Part shown: positions 33,064 to 43,430 of the stretch, piece by piece
Position numbering within the stretch: the stretch's first letter is position 1
Layout of the letters: each line of letters starts with the position of its first letter
From: Chrysaora quinquecirrha
Lineage: Eukaryota > Cnidaria > Scyphozoa > Semaeostomeae > Pelagiidae
Assembly: GCA_014526335.1 (NCBI GenBank)
Contig: JACTAT010000012.1
Span: 1,335,318 to 1,399,317, forward strand
Direction of reading: 5' to 3'
Length of the DNA stretch: 64,000 nucleotides
Translations under genes and position numbers: made by a program
The notes under the pieces: model-generated
What the model was told of the DNA's origin: nothing
Database searches by the model: none
What the model saw: the letters and a program-made list of their open reading frames with translations, nothing else

Positions 33064-36000
33064 ATGGCAGCTAACCTGCATTGGATGCGGCAATTTCTGA
33101 GTTTAAGTTGCAGGAAATTAAGTGAAAATAAACATCTTTTGCAAAGAGACATCCATGCAAATGTTGTCAGTTATCTAACGATCGCTAATTATAGCTCTGG
33201 TAAGTTCTCAGGAGATAGGCCTAGGTAAACACCGGTTAAGTTTTCTTAAATAAAGGCCTAGGTATCTAGGCCTAGATATCCTAAATATAGTACAGGCCAA
33301 TTATTTGATGTGTTAGGTGACTGATTTCATATACATGATAGGGTACTGTACTGTAGTAAGTATTTGTTCTTAAGAGAAGAAAATCGTTGTTCGTAATTCC
33401 TTTTTGCCAACTCCCACGAGCGGGGTCAGTAACGTTACCTGACAAATACGGGCCTGACAATTACGGGCTTTTCTGGCAAATACGGGCTTTCAAAGCGGGC
33501 GCCGAATGAACAATGGATTCTTTCAAATAATAAATAACTCTTATCGTGTTTTAATTGTTTTCTATCACAATAATGCAAATAACAGTGAAACAAAATTTTA
33601 AGTTTTTTATTTAAGATTAAAATGAAAATCAAAACTTAATTTTAAGTATGTAAAAAAGACAACAAAGTATGAAAGTAATCAGCGTAAAGAGTATCAGAGT
33701 TCCATAATCCACGGAGTTCCTATACCACAGTATAACGGGAGCCCTGGCAATAACAAGCCTTACAATTACGGGCGTATGTATGATTTCAACGACAAGAACA
33801 CCAAAAACGGGGTTCTGATTTTATCTTACAAATACGGGCCTTTTTTCAAAACGACAAGAACGCAAAAACGGGGTTCTGATTTTATCTTACAAATACGGGC
33901 CTTTTTTCAAAACGACAAGAACGCAAAAACGGGGTTCTGATTTTATCTTACAAATACGGGCCTTTTTCAAAACGACAAGAACGCAAAAACGGGTTCTGAT
34001 TTTATCTTACAAATACGGGCCTTTTTCAAAACGACAAGAACGCAAAACGGGGTTCTGATTTTATCTTACAAATACGGGCCTTTTTTCAAAACGACAAGAA
34101 CGCAAAAACGGGGTTCTGATTTTATCTTACAAATACGGGCCTTTTTCAAAACGACAAGAACGCAAAAACGGGGTTCTGATTTTATCTTACAAATACGGGC
34201 CTTTTTTCAAAACGACAAGAACGCAAAAACGGGGTTCTGATTTTATCTTACAAATACGGGCCTTTTTTCAAAACGACAAGAACGCAAAAACGGGGTTCTG
34301 ATTTTATCTTACAACTACGGGCCTTTTTTCAAAACGGTCATTTCTATAATAGATTCGAACTACCCTCTTTAGGGGATTTCAGCTATTGTTATTAGTTATG
34401 AATTAATTCTGATTTCGGCAATTGTTGTTAACATGTCACATATAAATAGAAAACAATGAAACATAATACAACTCAATTGTTAGGAAGAAACCTATTGTAA
34501 ATTCGGCGCCGCTTTGAAAGCCCGTATATGTCAGAAAAGCCCGTATTTGTCTGGCCCGTATTTGTCAGGTAACGTTACTAATAGGGGTGACTCCCACAGT
34601 CAATTCGCTGCACACCTGGTGAATGCACATATTCAAAAGACTACCGTCAACCGGGGTGACTTCGGACACTTTTTTGTATATTTCTATGAATATTGCAAAA
34701 ACTAATCATATAATTCTTTTAACTCTTTGATAAAAGTAACAAAGGTCCAAAGCAAATTTGAAAAGTGGTGTCTGTTATTTCCTCGATCTTATCTCCTTCG
34801 AGGTAATTGAAGATAAAGTCGTCCAAGTCACCCGCCTACTCTGGGGTGACTTCGACAGACGTAATGTTTTCGCATTGAAAAATCAAGACATATTTCAAGA
34901 TAAAAAGCTACAAAAAGTTGCCAAAAGAGTCAAAAAGAGAAGATTTGGCAAGAAATTTTGCAGAAGGTTCCATCTGTTCGTGAGAAAAGACATCAAAACA
35001 AATTCGCTCAATTTAGGCCCATTGCGATAAATTTGCGAGCCGAGCCGGTTCTTTGAGAGTTTCTAGACTGAGTTGATAAAGTTCCAGTCAAAGCAAGAGT
35101 TTCACCCTAGAACAACTTAAAAAAAACTTAATTCACAATTTCTTAATCTTCTCAAGTGCCACCACAAAGCAGAAAGCAGAAACAATATTTTTGTCCGAAG
35201 TCACCCAGCAGTCCGAAGTCACCCCGGTTGACGGTACTCGTTTAAAATCCGTCTAGACAGCTTTTATGAAATTTTCATGAAGAAACACTTGCCAAAGTTT
35301 TTAAAATTTGAATTTCAAATTGAGGCTAGTTGAGTACAAAGGTTTGGCAAGTTGACCAGAAAAAAGGATGGCTTGATCTGAGATGTGTGACTACTTGATC
35401 ATGTTGCAAGTTAGCAGTGTGGCAAATGACCAGAAACCGCTACTAAGTAATGGAATAGTAACAAAAGAGAACATACTATTCTAAGTAAAACTGTTTCTGT
35501 TATATGTAATAAAGTGGGAAAACACACCTGTTATTTTCATCCTATCTCATTTTTTGTTTTCCTCCTTTGCTATATGTTCTCACATATTGTAGATACAAGC
35601 AAAAAGTTCAGAGAAAACAAAACACTGCAAAAACAGTTCAAATTTGGCAGCTTTTAATGAAAGAAAGCAAAGGATTTTAATGAGCTAACCTAAACTACAG
35701 TATAAGGCAACAATTTATCAAACTTTTGCTTAAAAAATGTTTGAAACAATACTTAGTCCTTATCTTCTGCTGGCAAAAAAATCTGTATAATTGATTCCCA
35801 AAATACATTTACATGTCAGTTCAACCCCACCACCAGGTCTGTCTTTCCCATAGATCTAGATACCAAAGATCCTCGAAACTTTTGAAGTGTCATAGGTATT
35901 ATTGTGGGAGTGATATTTCCATTATATATGCAAGTGATGTTATCCACAAATCTCTCCAAAATGAGACAGCTGAAAACGTGGTATGATATGATAAGAATAC

Positions 36001-39000
36001 TGCACCAATTTCCTTGATAATAAGCCATGCATATTTAATTATTAATGCAACAAGTCAATTGCAAGAGTGTTTTAAGAAGTTTCATAGCTGTGCATGGGTG
36101 TCTTGACAGTGCTGACCTGAAGAAAAATTACATCATTCAAACTCATGCATGTATTTCACTTCATTGTAAGATGCTGCAAAATGCCTCCAGAAACACCTGT
36201 TGTAGTTGAATGTTTCTCACAACCATCCACTTTACACATAAGCTTTCCTGCACTGGCTTGTCTCTTTCCTTTGCCCTTGCACTTTATTTGGTGCCTTGCA
36301 TGATTGTTCCTGTATGCAAATTTTCCCTTTCTGACTGGGCTCTCAAAAGTGCTTGTGCAAGTAAGTGCTTGTGCGTGAATTAAGTATTACATGGTACTAC
36401 TGCACACCTGAAAAGGGGCCCATGCAAATATTTCACTTGCTCGTAGTGAGCAAAACTGCAACATCGCATATATAAGCTCCTATAGTTGTTATGGCTTTTC
36501 TTTGCATTCTTGTTAAGTTCAGCTTTGTCCTGGGATTGTTTACTGGGTCTTTACTGCATTCACACCACAAGGTTTTCATCCCTGAATGAACCTGGATAGA
36601 GGTGACTTTTTGCTGAATCCTTCCTTTGGAAATACCTTGCTTAGTCCACTTTGCTCCCTTTCCACTGTGGCTTCCGTGGCTTCCTGTTTTTTATGTCCTG
36701 ACATGAACTGGTGACAAAGAAGTATTGATTGTATACCGTCAATGACATTTGTGAAGGAGTACTAGGTGTTGCTAATTTCTTGATTCGTACTGTACTGGTA
36801 CAAAATGTTTTGTCGTCATCTCTGCTTCAACTGTACTCCGAATCGCTGTCATTTTCTGTCTGCTAAACTGACTGATTATTGAACTGACTGATTGTCTGAA
36901 AAATTTTCAACATTGCGATAAAGAGCGGAAACGTCTTTGGACATATTGAAAAACTATTTTCGTCTGGCACTCTTTTTCAATATTAACGTCAGAAACAGAC
37001 CAAAACAAATGACTAAGGCGGTATTTATACTCAGATGTGGATCGAAGTGCACCAATAGAAAAATGAAGCTAGAATGGGATTTTGTTAAGAACACCAATCA
37101 GCCAGCTGGATACAGTAAGATGATCAAGCAAAAGAGTCCAAGTGAGAAAACGAACTCTTTCTGTCTACACAGAATGGGTCTTTAAGCTATGATATGGAGA
37201 GATTACAAATCTATCAGCTGGTCTGCAATAAAAGCCTCTCGAAAAGCTAGATGTCACACACAGGCGACACCTCAGAAGGATACTCAAAATCAGATGTCCA
37301 GGCAGGGCATTTTTTAAGAAATTTTCACTACTGGGGAAAATTTGGAGAAAGGGCCTGAAAGCGTAAAAACCAAAAGTAAAATAGGCCTACAACATTTTGA
37401 AGATTTTCACAGTTGCCTCAAAACAAGAAATGGCAAGGGACCACGGGCGCCAATCCACAGGATTTTTCGGGGCTGGCAGGAAATGGCACCGCAAAAAGAA
37501 ATCTGTAGAGCGTCGAAGGCGCAAGCATCTAGAAGGGTCCGGGGGCATGCTCCTCCGGAAAATTTTGAAAAATTGGGTAGCTAGAGTCGCTCTGTTGATC
37601 ATTTCATGACTCTTTCATTAAATTTGCGCAGCCCAGTTTTTTGAAGAAAACGGAAGAAACAGATTCACCAAAACTTAACTGAATCTCTTAGAAGTTATCG
37701 CCTGACACCCATGGTAGTCTAGAAACGTATAAAATTGTCCAGAAACGACTGATGCCACTTGTCTGTGGTTTAGAATTCGGGGTGTCCACTACTGACGGTG
37801 GTATTGACTACAAATACATTGTACCGTCTTCACAAAGTCGAAATTTGTTCTTGTACGAGCTCAAACAAACAATATCTTTATCATTACTGCCAATGCCTAA
37901 AATACATAATGTACATAATTAAAGATAGCCTTTCCACTTTGAAAAAACTTCCAAGGAAATTGACAAGGGCCGAAACTACTGGGGAAATTGAATGATTTTG
38001 GCGCTCACTACTGGGGAAGGCATTGGGCCTACTGGGGAACGTTCCCCAGTAGCTACACTGTTAAAAAATGCCCTGTGTCCAGGAATGATCAGCAATAACA
38101 ATTCGTACAAAATATGCAATGTTAGAAAGCTATCGGACAGACTTAGTGAATATCGTTGGCGTAATGCTTGGTCATATTTTAAGAAGTGACAGAAATACAT
38201 CAGCTCAATTAGCACTTACATTTGGTTTTGAGTCTGATAAGCGTTTAATTGGTCGTGTTGGAAGACCAAGGAATAATTTGTTCACGCTACCAAAGAATGA
38301 TCCGAATAAAAGAAATCTAAATACCATATAGCAGTTAGAGATATAGCAAGATGTAGCGAGCGCTGGAAGAACCTATTATAACTACAGTTTCCCTCAGGTA
38401 TACGAACAAGATCATTTTATATTTATGCTCGTTTACGATAATAATAATAATATGGAAAGATTCCTAAACGCTTAATCGGAACAGTGATCTAGCTTTGCCA
38501 GTTATTTGAAAGTAAGGCCTCGCAGTATTTTCTTTGCACAGGGTGATCCATTAGATTTCGTCCTATGGCAGAATTATGCTCAAGGGTGGTTGTTGCTTGG
38601 AATAACGGGCTGGTTGCTCTCTTTGTCGAAAATTGTGCTGACGAATATTATGGGGCATATTAGTATGCCCGAAAGTGTTTCCGCTGTTTATCGCAATTTT
38701 GAAGTTTTGTACTACTCAAAAGCTATTGACGAATATTAGAAGAGACATGCTGTTTAATCCTATCTCTTTATCTCTGAGAAGTTTGATGTACATACCTGGC
38801 ATCGCAACGACCCGAAAATTAAAAACAACCAAACTTTTTTTGTGTGGTAGCTCATAATCCTTCAGCAAAAACTGGCGTTGGAAGCTACAATGGCTCTCTG
38901 CACGAAGACTAATCTACCCTTTCATTGCTATATAAAATGTTCCCGTGTTGAAATCCAGATCGAAGACTTCGAAATACTGATTTCTTCTGATATTACTGTT

Positions 39001-41371
39001 CCTTGGCATGGCAAAATTCTGTTCTTTCAACGCTCTGACTTCAACAAGAATGTGTATGTCCTGAAGTTGACACCAAATTTAGACATATTTATGTGCTTTT
39101 TAGAATCGGAAAATTCCTAGAAATGTGGTGATATCGTGTCCCTGATTAAAGGAATTGAAAAGCCTGTTTTCACTCAGTGGTACTTCCAGAAATTGGCCTC
39201 CTGGAAATCACTACCTGGGAAACTTAGTATTTATTGCGAAGAAGTCATTTCACGAAAGTAGATAACTAGCAGACAATCTAATTTCATACAAGATTCAAGC
39301 ATTTCAAGAAAGCTTAGAGAAAGCATCGTCAAATAAAACAACCACCATGCGAGTCGTTATTAGGAATTTCTGGGTTACAATGACAAGGATAAATAGAATC
39401 CAGCAGATACGTCTTTTGAAGAGTTATGTGAATCTTCTTTCTATGGTTGGGATCAAACGCACACTTTCCTATTCAACGTCTTGGGATAGATGGCCTGGAT
39501 CTTTCAGACACTGCAGAAAACGATGCTGCTAATGAAGTAGAATCCAATAATTGCAATCGTCATAGGTGAACCAGATGAATCGATGCTAGAGGATTCATTC
39601 CTTTATAAGAATTCTGAAGCAAACAAAGATTCACTGTTTGAATTGTTTGAGAGAACTTAACCTTCATTGGAACAGTCAGGAGTCATAAATGACATAAACT
39701 TTTCTTTCATTTGGTTGTGGTTGATTTTTTTTCTACTTTTCCTCAAAGTTGTAAGGTCTTATGGCTTGCAGATTGTCAGTGGAACAGTACCCAGAAAAGA
39801 GACGATGCAATTTTGGATCTTTAGGTAACTGGTTTGTCAGGAAAATTGTTGAGATTTGGCAGAGAATTGAAATTTAACGCTAGTCTTTCGAAGGAAGATT
39901 CATTTTAGAAGTGGGCGTTAGGATGCATAAACAAGTTCTATCGACTTTGCCGTACTTTCTGACTCAGTATTACATAATTACGTATACCTATGAATTTACT
40001 GGATATTCGTTAGCCACTGTAACTTTATACCTTTTGAGCAGCACTATGCGAAAGCTCACTAAATAGAGTCTCTTTTTGACGTTAGGCAACGTAAGCACTT
40101 TTTAGTAGAATATATTGCAGAACTAGAACTAACGTATCGTTGTACAGTAGATATGAAAATTGGTATGTATCTCATTCGAGAAAAATTCTCGCTTTTCAAG
40201 TTTAATGTTGAAGCCATTTAGAAAATTTTCTAACGGTTAACTTTCGATAAAATAGTAAGTAAAGATGATTAAAACATGATACAGAGAATCACAATTGGCC
40301 GTTATATTTTCTCATACTTTTTTTTTAAGTCTCGTTAGTTTTAAACGATTTGACACCAGACATCAACAGGACGATCATTCCACAATTTTACGCTTTTACG
40401 ATGATTTCAGTGACATTTGACGGTAGGCCAATGCAATTTTCTAAACTAACGATTACCCTAAGCGATTACCTTTTAATATAAGTGAAGCTAAACTTCTTGC
40501 TTTTAAGAGCCTTTCGAGACAAAAAGTAACTGTACACCCTGATATAATGGCGTTGCTCTTCTTAACCGTTCAAACTTTGTTAACAGAGTTGAATTTCTTC
40601 TTGCTGAATCGTCCAAATTTTCTATACTGGGCAATCACATTCTTGATTTTTCTTTAAAACGTTAAGATAAACGTGTTCATTTTTAAGATTCTTAAACAAA
40701 AATTCATCACTGATTCTTTCTATATGGCTATATGTCCTTTGGCATTCCTTATGGCTTACTTACCTAAAGCTCACAAACCTAACTGTCCCGCTCGTCCGAT
40801 TCTTTCAGTCATCGACACTTCTAACTATAACCTAGCTAAATTTCTGGTTCCTATTCTTCAACCTTTGACGTATAATGAATTTTTTGTTAAAAACCCTTTC
40901 CCTTTTGTATCTGAAAGAACTGAACTGAACTTCTGTCCATTTCAATCTCAGTTAGTTTGACCGATGATGGATTTTTGACAGGCCTGATACCTTTCTGGAA
41001 TTGTCACTTTAATCATCCTTTAATGGATTTATTTAATTCTTTTATGTTGTAGAAATGGCTAAGTTTTCTACAAAAAAACATGTTCTGATGTGCTAACTAA
41101 AAGCTCAAGTTTCTTCGAAATGTTATCTTTGTTTTCAAATATTTATGTTGCAGGTGAGGAGAAGTTGACATGTGATGGAGCAAACATATACAAAGATGGA
41201 CAAGATCCCGTATTAAAACCGGATTCAGAATACCCTGATTGGCTTTGGAAATTAGGAACAAAAACTATTCCGTTGGAAGAACTTCCTAAAGATGATAGAC
41301 TGTACTGGAGACGCCTTAGCAAAATGAAAATAAGACGTCAAAATTCACTTCGAAAACAGGGAAAATTCTAA
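33064..41371 (+). CDS. MRPL54: Mitochondrial ribosomal protein mL54 (first and last exons; middle may be missing)
   Basis: mL54 is a large-subunit protein of the mitochondrial ribosome. The last exon, 41154-41371, is certain: after a CAG acceptor it reads [41 protein letters not shown] and a basic tail ending in TAA, the diagnostic mL54 C-terminal block. The proposed first exon, 33064-33199, opens with ATG, encodes a Ser/Arg/Lys-containing presequence-like segment ([11 protein letters not shown]...) and ends at CTCTG|GTAAGT. Its phase (1) matches the last exon. Direct joining gives 117 residues against about 138 in vertebrates, so a small lysine-rich middle exon may lie in the 8-kb gap; I could not find it. 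The first-exon link is inference; the last exon is not. Confidence 0.75.
33439..34568. mobile_element. TIR element built around a minisatellite
   Basis: Both ends read inward as CTGACAAATACGGGC, with AAAGC(G)GGCGCCG farther in. Each end is bordered by GTAACGTTAC (33429-33438, 34569-34578), which is itself a palindrome, so it may be either the target duplication or the outer 10 bp of the TIR. The centre is the tandem array at 33790-34336. Unit and TIR share AAATACGGGC, which suggests the array grew from element sequence. Confidence 0.75.
33790..34336 (+). repeat. Nine-copy ~61-bp minisatellite
   Basis: Nine units of 59-62 bp start at about 33790, 33852, 33913, 33973, 34032, 34092, 34152, 34213 and 34274. 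Each unit runs CGACAAGAACGCAAAAACGG, GGTTCTGATTTTATCTTACA, AATACGGGCC, T-run, CAAAA. Variation is almost all in homopolymer length, with one substitution (aactacggg) in the last unit, so the array is young or homogenised. Confidence 0.95.
34643..35235. mobile_element. MITE with ACCGTCAACCGGGGTGAC ends
   Basis: Perfect inverted ends ACCGTCAACCGGGGTGACTT followed by CGGAC, with ACT duplicated at 34640-34642 and 35236-35238. The motif GGGGTGACTTCG recurs inside. It sits about 75 bp from the minisatellite element. The basic 90-aa frame at 34758-35030 lies wholly inside and matches no transposase. Confidence 0.75.
35816..35962 (-). CDS. Unidentified exon-like frame (possible terminal exon)
   Basis: After a TTTTCAG acceptor at about 35963, 48 codons are open to a TGA at 35816: [17 protein letters not shown]..., ending [12 protein letters not shown] do not recognise the product. 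It may belong with the other open stretches upstream on the same strand (36157-36362 and 36420-36700). Confidence 0.3.
   Translation of the reverse strand: MLERFVDNITCIYNGNITPTIIPMTLQKFRGSLVSRSMGKTDLVVGLN
36157..36362 (-). CDS. Unidentified Cys/His/Lys-rich frame
   Basis: Minus-strand open frame of about 68 codons with [20 protein letters not shown], then KCKGKGKR and [14 protein letters not shown], ending in TGA. Cys and His spacing hints at a zinc-binding module but fits no family exactly. No initiator ATG in the right place, so it would be an internal or terminal exon or a transposon relic. Confidence 0.3.
36420..36700 (-). CDS. Unidentified basic frame near the two above
   Basis: About 85 open codons on the minus strand reading ..[38 protein letters not shown] and ending AVLLTTSK before TGA. 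Not recognised. Together with 36157-36362 and 35816-35962 it suggests a degraded or multi-exon gene embedded antisense in the MRPL54 intron. Confidence 0.3.
36912..37182 (+). repeat. Dispersed repeat family A, plus-strand copy
   Basis: Begins TTGCGATAAAGAGCGGAAAC, passes ACGTCAGAAACAGACCAAAA, TCAGATGTGGATCGAAG and AACACCAATCAGCC, and ends GTGAGAAAACGAACTC. It is the clearest full-length copy in the window, about 270 bp. No TIRs or coding potential seen. Confidence 0.7.
37225..38455 (+). mobile_element. LINE ORF2 3' end, split by a hAT MITE
   Basis: Before the insertion the frame reads [19 protein letters not shown]. After it (from 38084) it continues [26 protein letters not shown], and, after a one-base frame change near 38157, [18 protein letters not shown] and [12 protein letters not shown]. 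This matches the R-R-W-x-GH-x-LR ... GRPR block at the C-terminus of many non-LTR reverse transcriptases. It ends near 38455 in a (TAA)n tail typical of a LINE 3' end. Dead copy. Confidence 0.7.
37303..38075. mobile_element. hAT-type MITE with perfect 8-bp TSD
   Basis: Ends CAGGGCATTTTTTAA / TTAAAAAATGCCCTG are perfect inverted repeats. TGTCCAGG is duplicated exactly at 37295-37302 and 38076-38083. CTACTGGGGAA motifs recur near both ends. Removing it rejoins a LINE reading frame. Open frames inside are short and contain no hAT transposase motif. Confidence 0.9.
38625..38735 (-). repeat. Dispersed repeat family A, head fragment
   Basis: Minus strand: AGTAGTACAAAACTTCAAAA, TTGCGATAAACAGCGGAAAC, TTTCGGGCATACT, then the sequence diverges. 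It includes a small palindrome, GGGCATATTAGTATGCCC. Confidence 0.55.
38870..39262 (+). pseudogene. Degenerate coding-like stretch, origin unknown
   Basis: An open frame of about 80 codons (38878-39120, ..[20 protein letters not shown]..) is followed in the same frame, after one stop, by another 40 open codons ([16 protein letters not shown]...). The long near-open frame suggests a decayed coding sequence, probably transposon-derived. No family assigned. Confidence 0.3.
40640..40960 (+). pseudogene. Penelope-like reverse transcriptase fragment
   Basis: The frame contains [29 protein letters not shown] and [14 protein letters not shown], which match the LPKxHKP..RPI.. and Y.LAKFL..L.PL signature of Penelope-type reverse transcriptases. 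It stops soon after ([10 protein letters not shown]..). Neither the YxDD region nor a GIY-YIG domain is found nearby, so this is a relic. It lies about 200 bp before the last MRPL54 exon. Confidence 0.55.
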
Positions 41372-41721
41372 ACCTTGTAGAAAACGAAGCAGCGCAGTGT
41401 TTCAACTTATTTGCTGTCCATAGATATTGTAATTTTTATTATTAGAACTTCTCTAGAAGGATCTTTATTTCTTGAGCTCTCTCGTGGTCCCTGGCCACAG
41501 GCCTCCAGACTTTAACAATTATTTGCATGGAACCTCCTCGCTTTCGATAGGCCTGAAAATAAGAATGAACTCGAAAGGTTAGAGAATCAGGTTCTCGATA
41601 CCAAGTTGATCATACATAAGTCAGAAACTGAGCAAGAAAAGTTATCAATTTGGAGGCATGAATTCTCTTTATTCCTTAATCATTTCATTCAATAGTTGCA
41701 AAATGAGATTGTTGTTTGATA
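41372..41721. other. Short intergenic gap between convergent genes
   Basis: MRPL54 (+) and PL14-like copy 1 (-) converge here. On the minus strand an AATAAA (41668-41673) lies about 50 nt past the PL14 stop codon and is a good candidate poly(A) signal. No clear AATAAA follows the MRPL54 stop. Confidence 0.5.
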
Positions 41722-43270
41722 TCAAGGTTGGTAAATATGAAAATTATCAAAATAAGCATAACTGTCTCTTAATGGTGCCCAATCTTGAGTGCTTCCACCA
41801 AAGAAGGTTGTAAAATAAAACAAATTGATGTCAGCACCATTTGTGTTTCCTCTCCATCGCATCCTCAAATTTTCGTAAATTTTGTTGTCATTTACCCATA
41901 TCTTCACCGATCCATCATACATGTTTGGAGTGTTAATTCTTATCTCCTTTTTCAACTTCAACCACTCTCCTGGTGTAATAACATAATTCAAATCATAAAC
42001 TGTTCCACAGTATCTATCACCAGGGTTTCCACCATCGTCGCGATCCTGGTCATAGATGTAGAGATGCAGATTGTTTCCTGATTTCCAAACAAAACGTGAA
42101 CTCCATCCGTCAGCTGTAATGTTGTTGCATCCAGTTGTGCATGTCCCACCGCATATTCCTGGCAATTTACCTTAGCAAAAGAAGATACCTTCATTTTTAA
42201 ATAAAAACCGTCTATGAGAAACCAGATAAGCCTTTTTCTAAATATCAAGTACCATTTATACATGGACGAAAAAGTAAGAAAAAATTGGAAACTATTTCCG
42301 CTTTAAATTCAGAGTTCTGTTTTAGTGTTATTTGACGAAATTTTCGAAATTTCGATTTTTTATGTCGAGAAACTCTGCAAGAAACTTCTTCATATAATAA
42401 GATATCTTCATAATATAATATAAGAAGGAACTTCTTCTTTACCAATAGTGCATAAAGTTAAGAAACCCTATTATATGGCTAAGCTTCTTATAAAAATAAT
42501 CAGTACACCACGTAGCTAGTTCGTTCTTTATATTAACATTCAAACGATAGAATATTCGCTATATTCATTTAATATTAAAAATCAAAATCTTTAGATCTCG
42601 AAATGCCATTCTTATTGGGGCTGTTTCCAATTTGAGTAAAAACCTGTTTTGTGTTTACTTAAAACAAATTTTATGTTTAGGGCTAGTTTCAGTTCACACG
42701 CAAAATATGAAGCAAAATAGTTATTTCTGCTCGATAAGCATAGCAAGTTTGCTTGAGTAACAGTTTTTTTGTCTGAAAATAGACTGAACTTAAGTTATGA
42801 AAATGCCTTTTGCTACATTTGTGGTAAGTTCCAAAATTTGCCTGCCTGTTTAAAGTTGTCATGCAGTTTTGATGGAGACATTGAGAAAAATTGGCTATTA
42901 CTTTAAGGAAAAAAATTCGAGAAAAGTAAACTGAAGTATGAATACCTCCTTTTTTAAAGTCGAAGTCTTTTCCAAACTTCAAGTCAAATTCGAGAACATA
43001 AGAATCAGCGTTGACAAGAGAAACTTTGTACCTCACCCTGCTTTCTTTGCCAAATTTGTTTTGAAGGTACTTAACTTCAAGTGCCTTTGTCTCTCCACCT
43101 CTTAGCGAAGTTCTGACAATTTTTGTCAAATCTGGGCGATCCAGAGAGCCTTCCCACTGGCTACCGATATTCATTTGCTCAAAATTCTCGCTCCATTCGC
43201 GGTACTTCTTCGCCTCTACACTTGTTATCAGCGAAATTGTTATGAACAACGCAGCCAGCGACTTGGTCAT
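41722..43270 (-). CDS. Secreted polysaccharide lyase family 14-like protein, copy 1
   Basis: Predicted extracellular lyase that would cut uronic-acid polysaccharides such as alginate or glucuronan by beta-elimination. Exons 43270-42946 and 42170-41722 join in phase 1 to give 257 residues. Residues 1-20 form a signal peptide (cleavage after SVEA). The junction encodes FDFKKGGKLPGICGG. Known PL14 catalytic residues in chlorovirus vAL-1 are K197, S219, R221, Y233 and Y235; here K110, S132, R134, Y146 and Y148 reproduce that spacing exactly. Downstream are the family-like GEWLKLKKEI and a beta-rich C-terminal half. C115, C119 and C123 (CX3CX3C) plus a later Cys may form disulfides, and NIT is a sequon. 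A tandem paralogue lies 1.6 kb upstream. The downstream ATG is used as start; an in-frame ATG in a 5' exon (43430-43412) is an alternative. Substrate unknown. Confidence 0.85.
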
Positions 43271-43411
43271 CGTTGCTAAAAGAGATAATTTAGCGATAGT
43301 ATAGTAGTGATATTTATAGCTGAGGATATTAGATGATTGCAAAAAGTAATATAGTCTTGAAATACTATTTCAAAGCAGCAAAACATTTTGAATTGTAATA
43401 AAAAGAATTAC

Positions 43412-43430
43412 CGTGTTTTCGGATGAACAT
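43412..43430 (-). CDS. Possible 5' coding exon of PL14-like copy 1
   Basis: ATG at 43430 opens MFIRKH and ends CACG|GTAATT. The acceptor TCTTTTAG at 43276 restores frame to ATMTKS. The same arrangement is conserved in copy 2 (46793-46775). It could instead be 5' UTR. Confidence 0.4.

Noticed and set aside
33790..34336. CRISPR-like regular repeats
   Set aside because: The whole unit repeats with no variable spacers, in a eukaryotic intron within a TIR element; it is a minisatellite.
34758..35030. Basic 90-codon frame
   Set aside because: Lies entirely inside a MITE and has no recognisable domain.
42689..43342. 217-codon frame over PL14 copy 1 exon 1
   Set aside because: Reads past the conserved donor at 42946 into the intron and starts upstream of a splice acceptor; the two-exon model fits the family.
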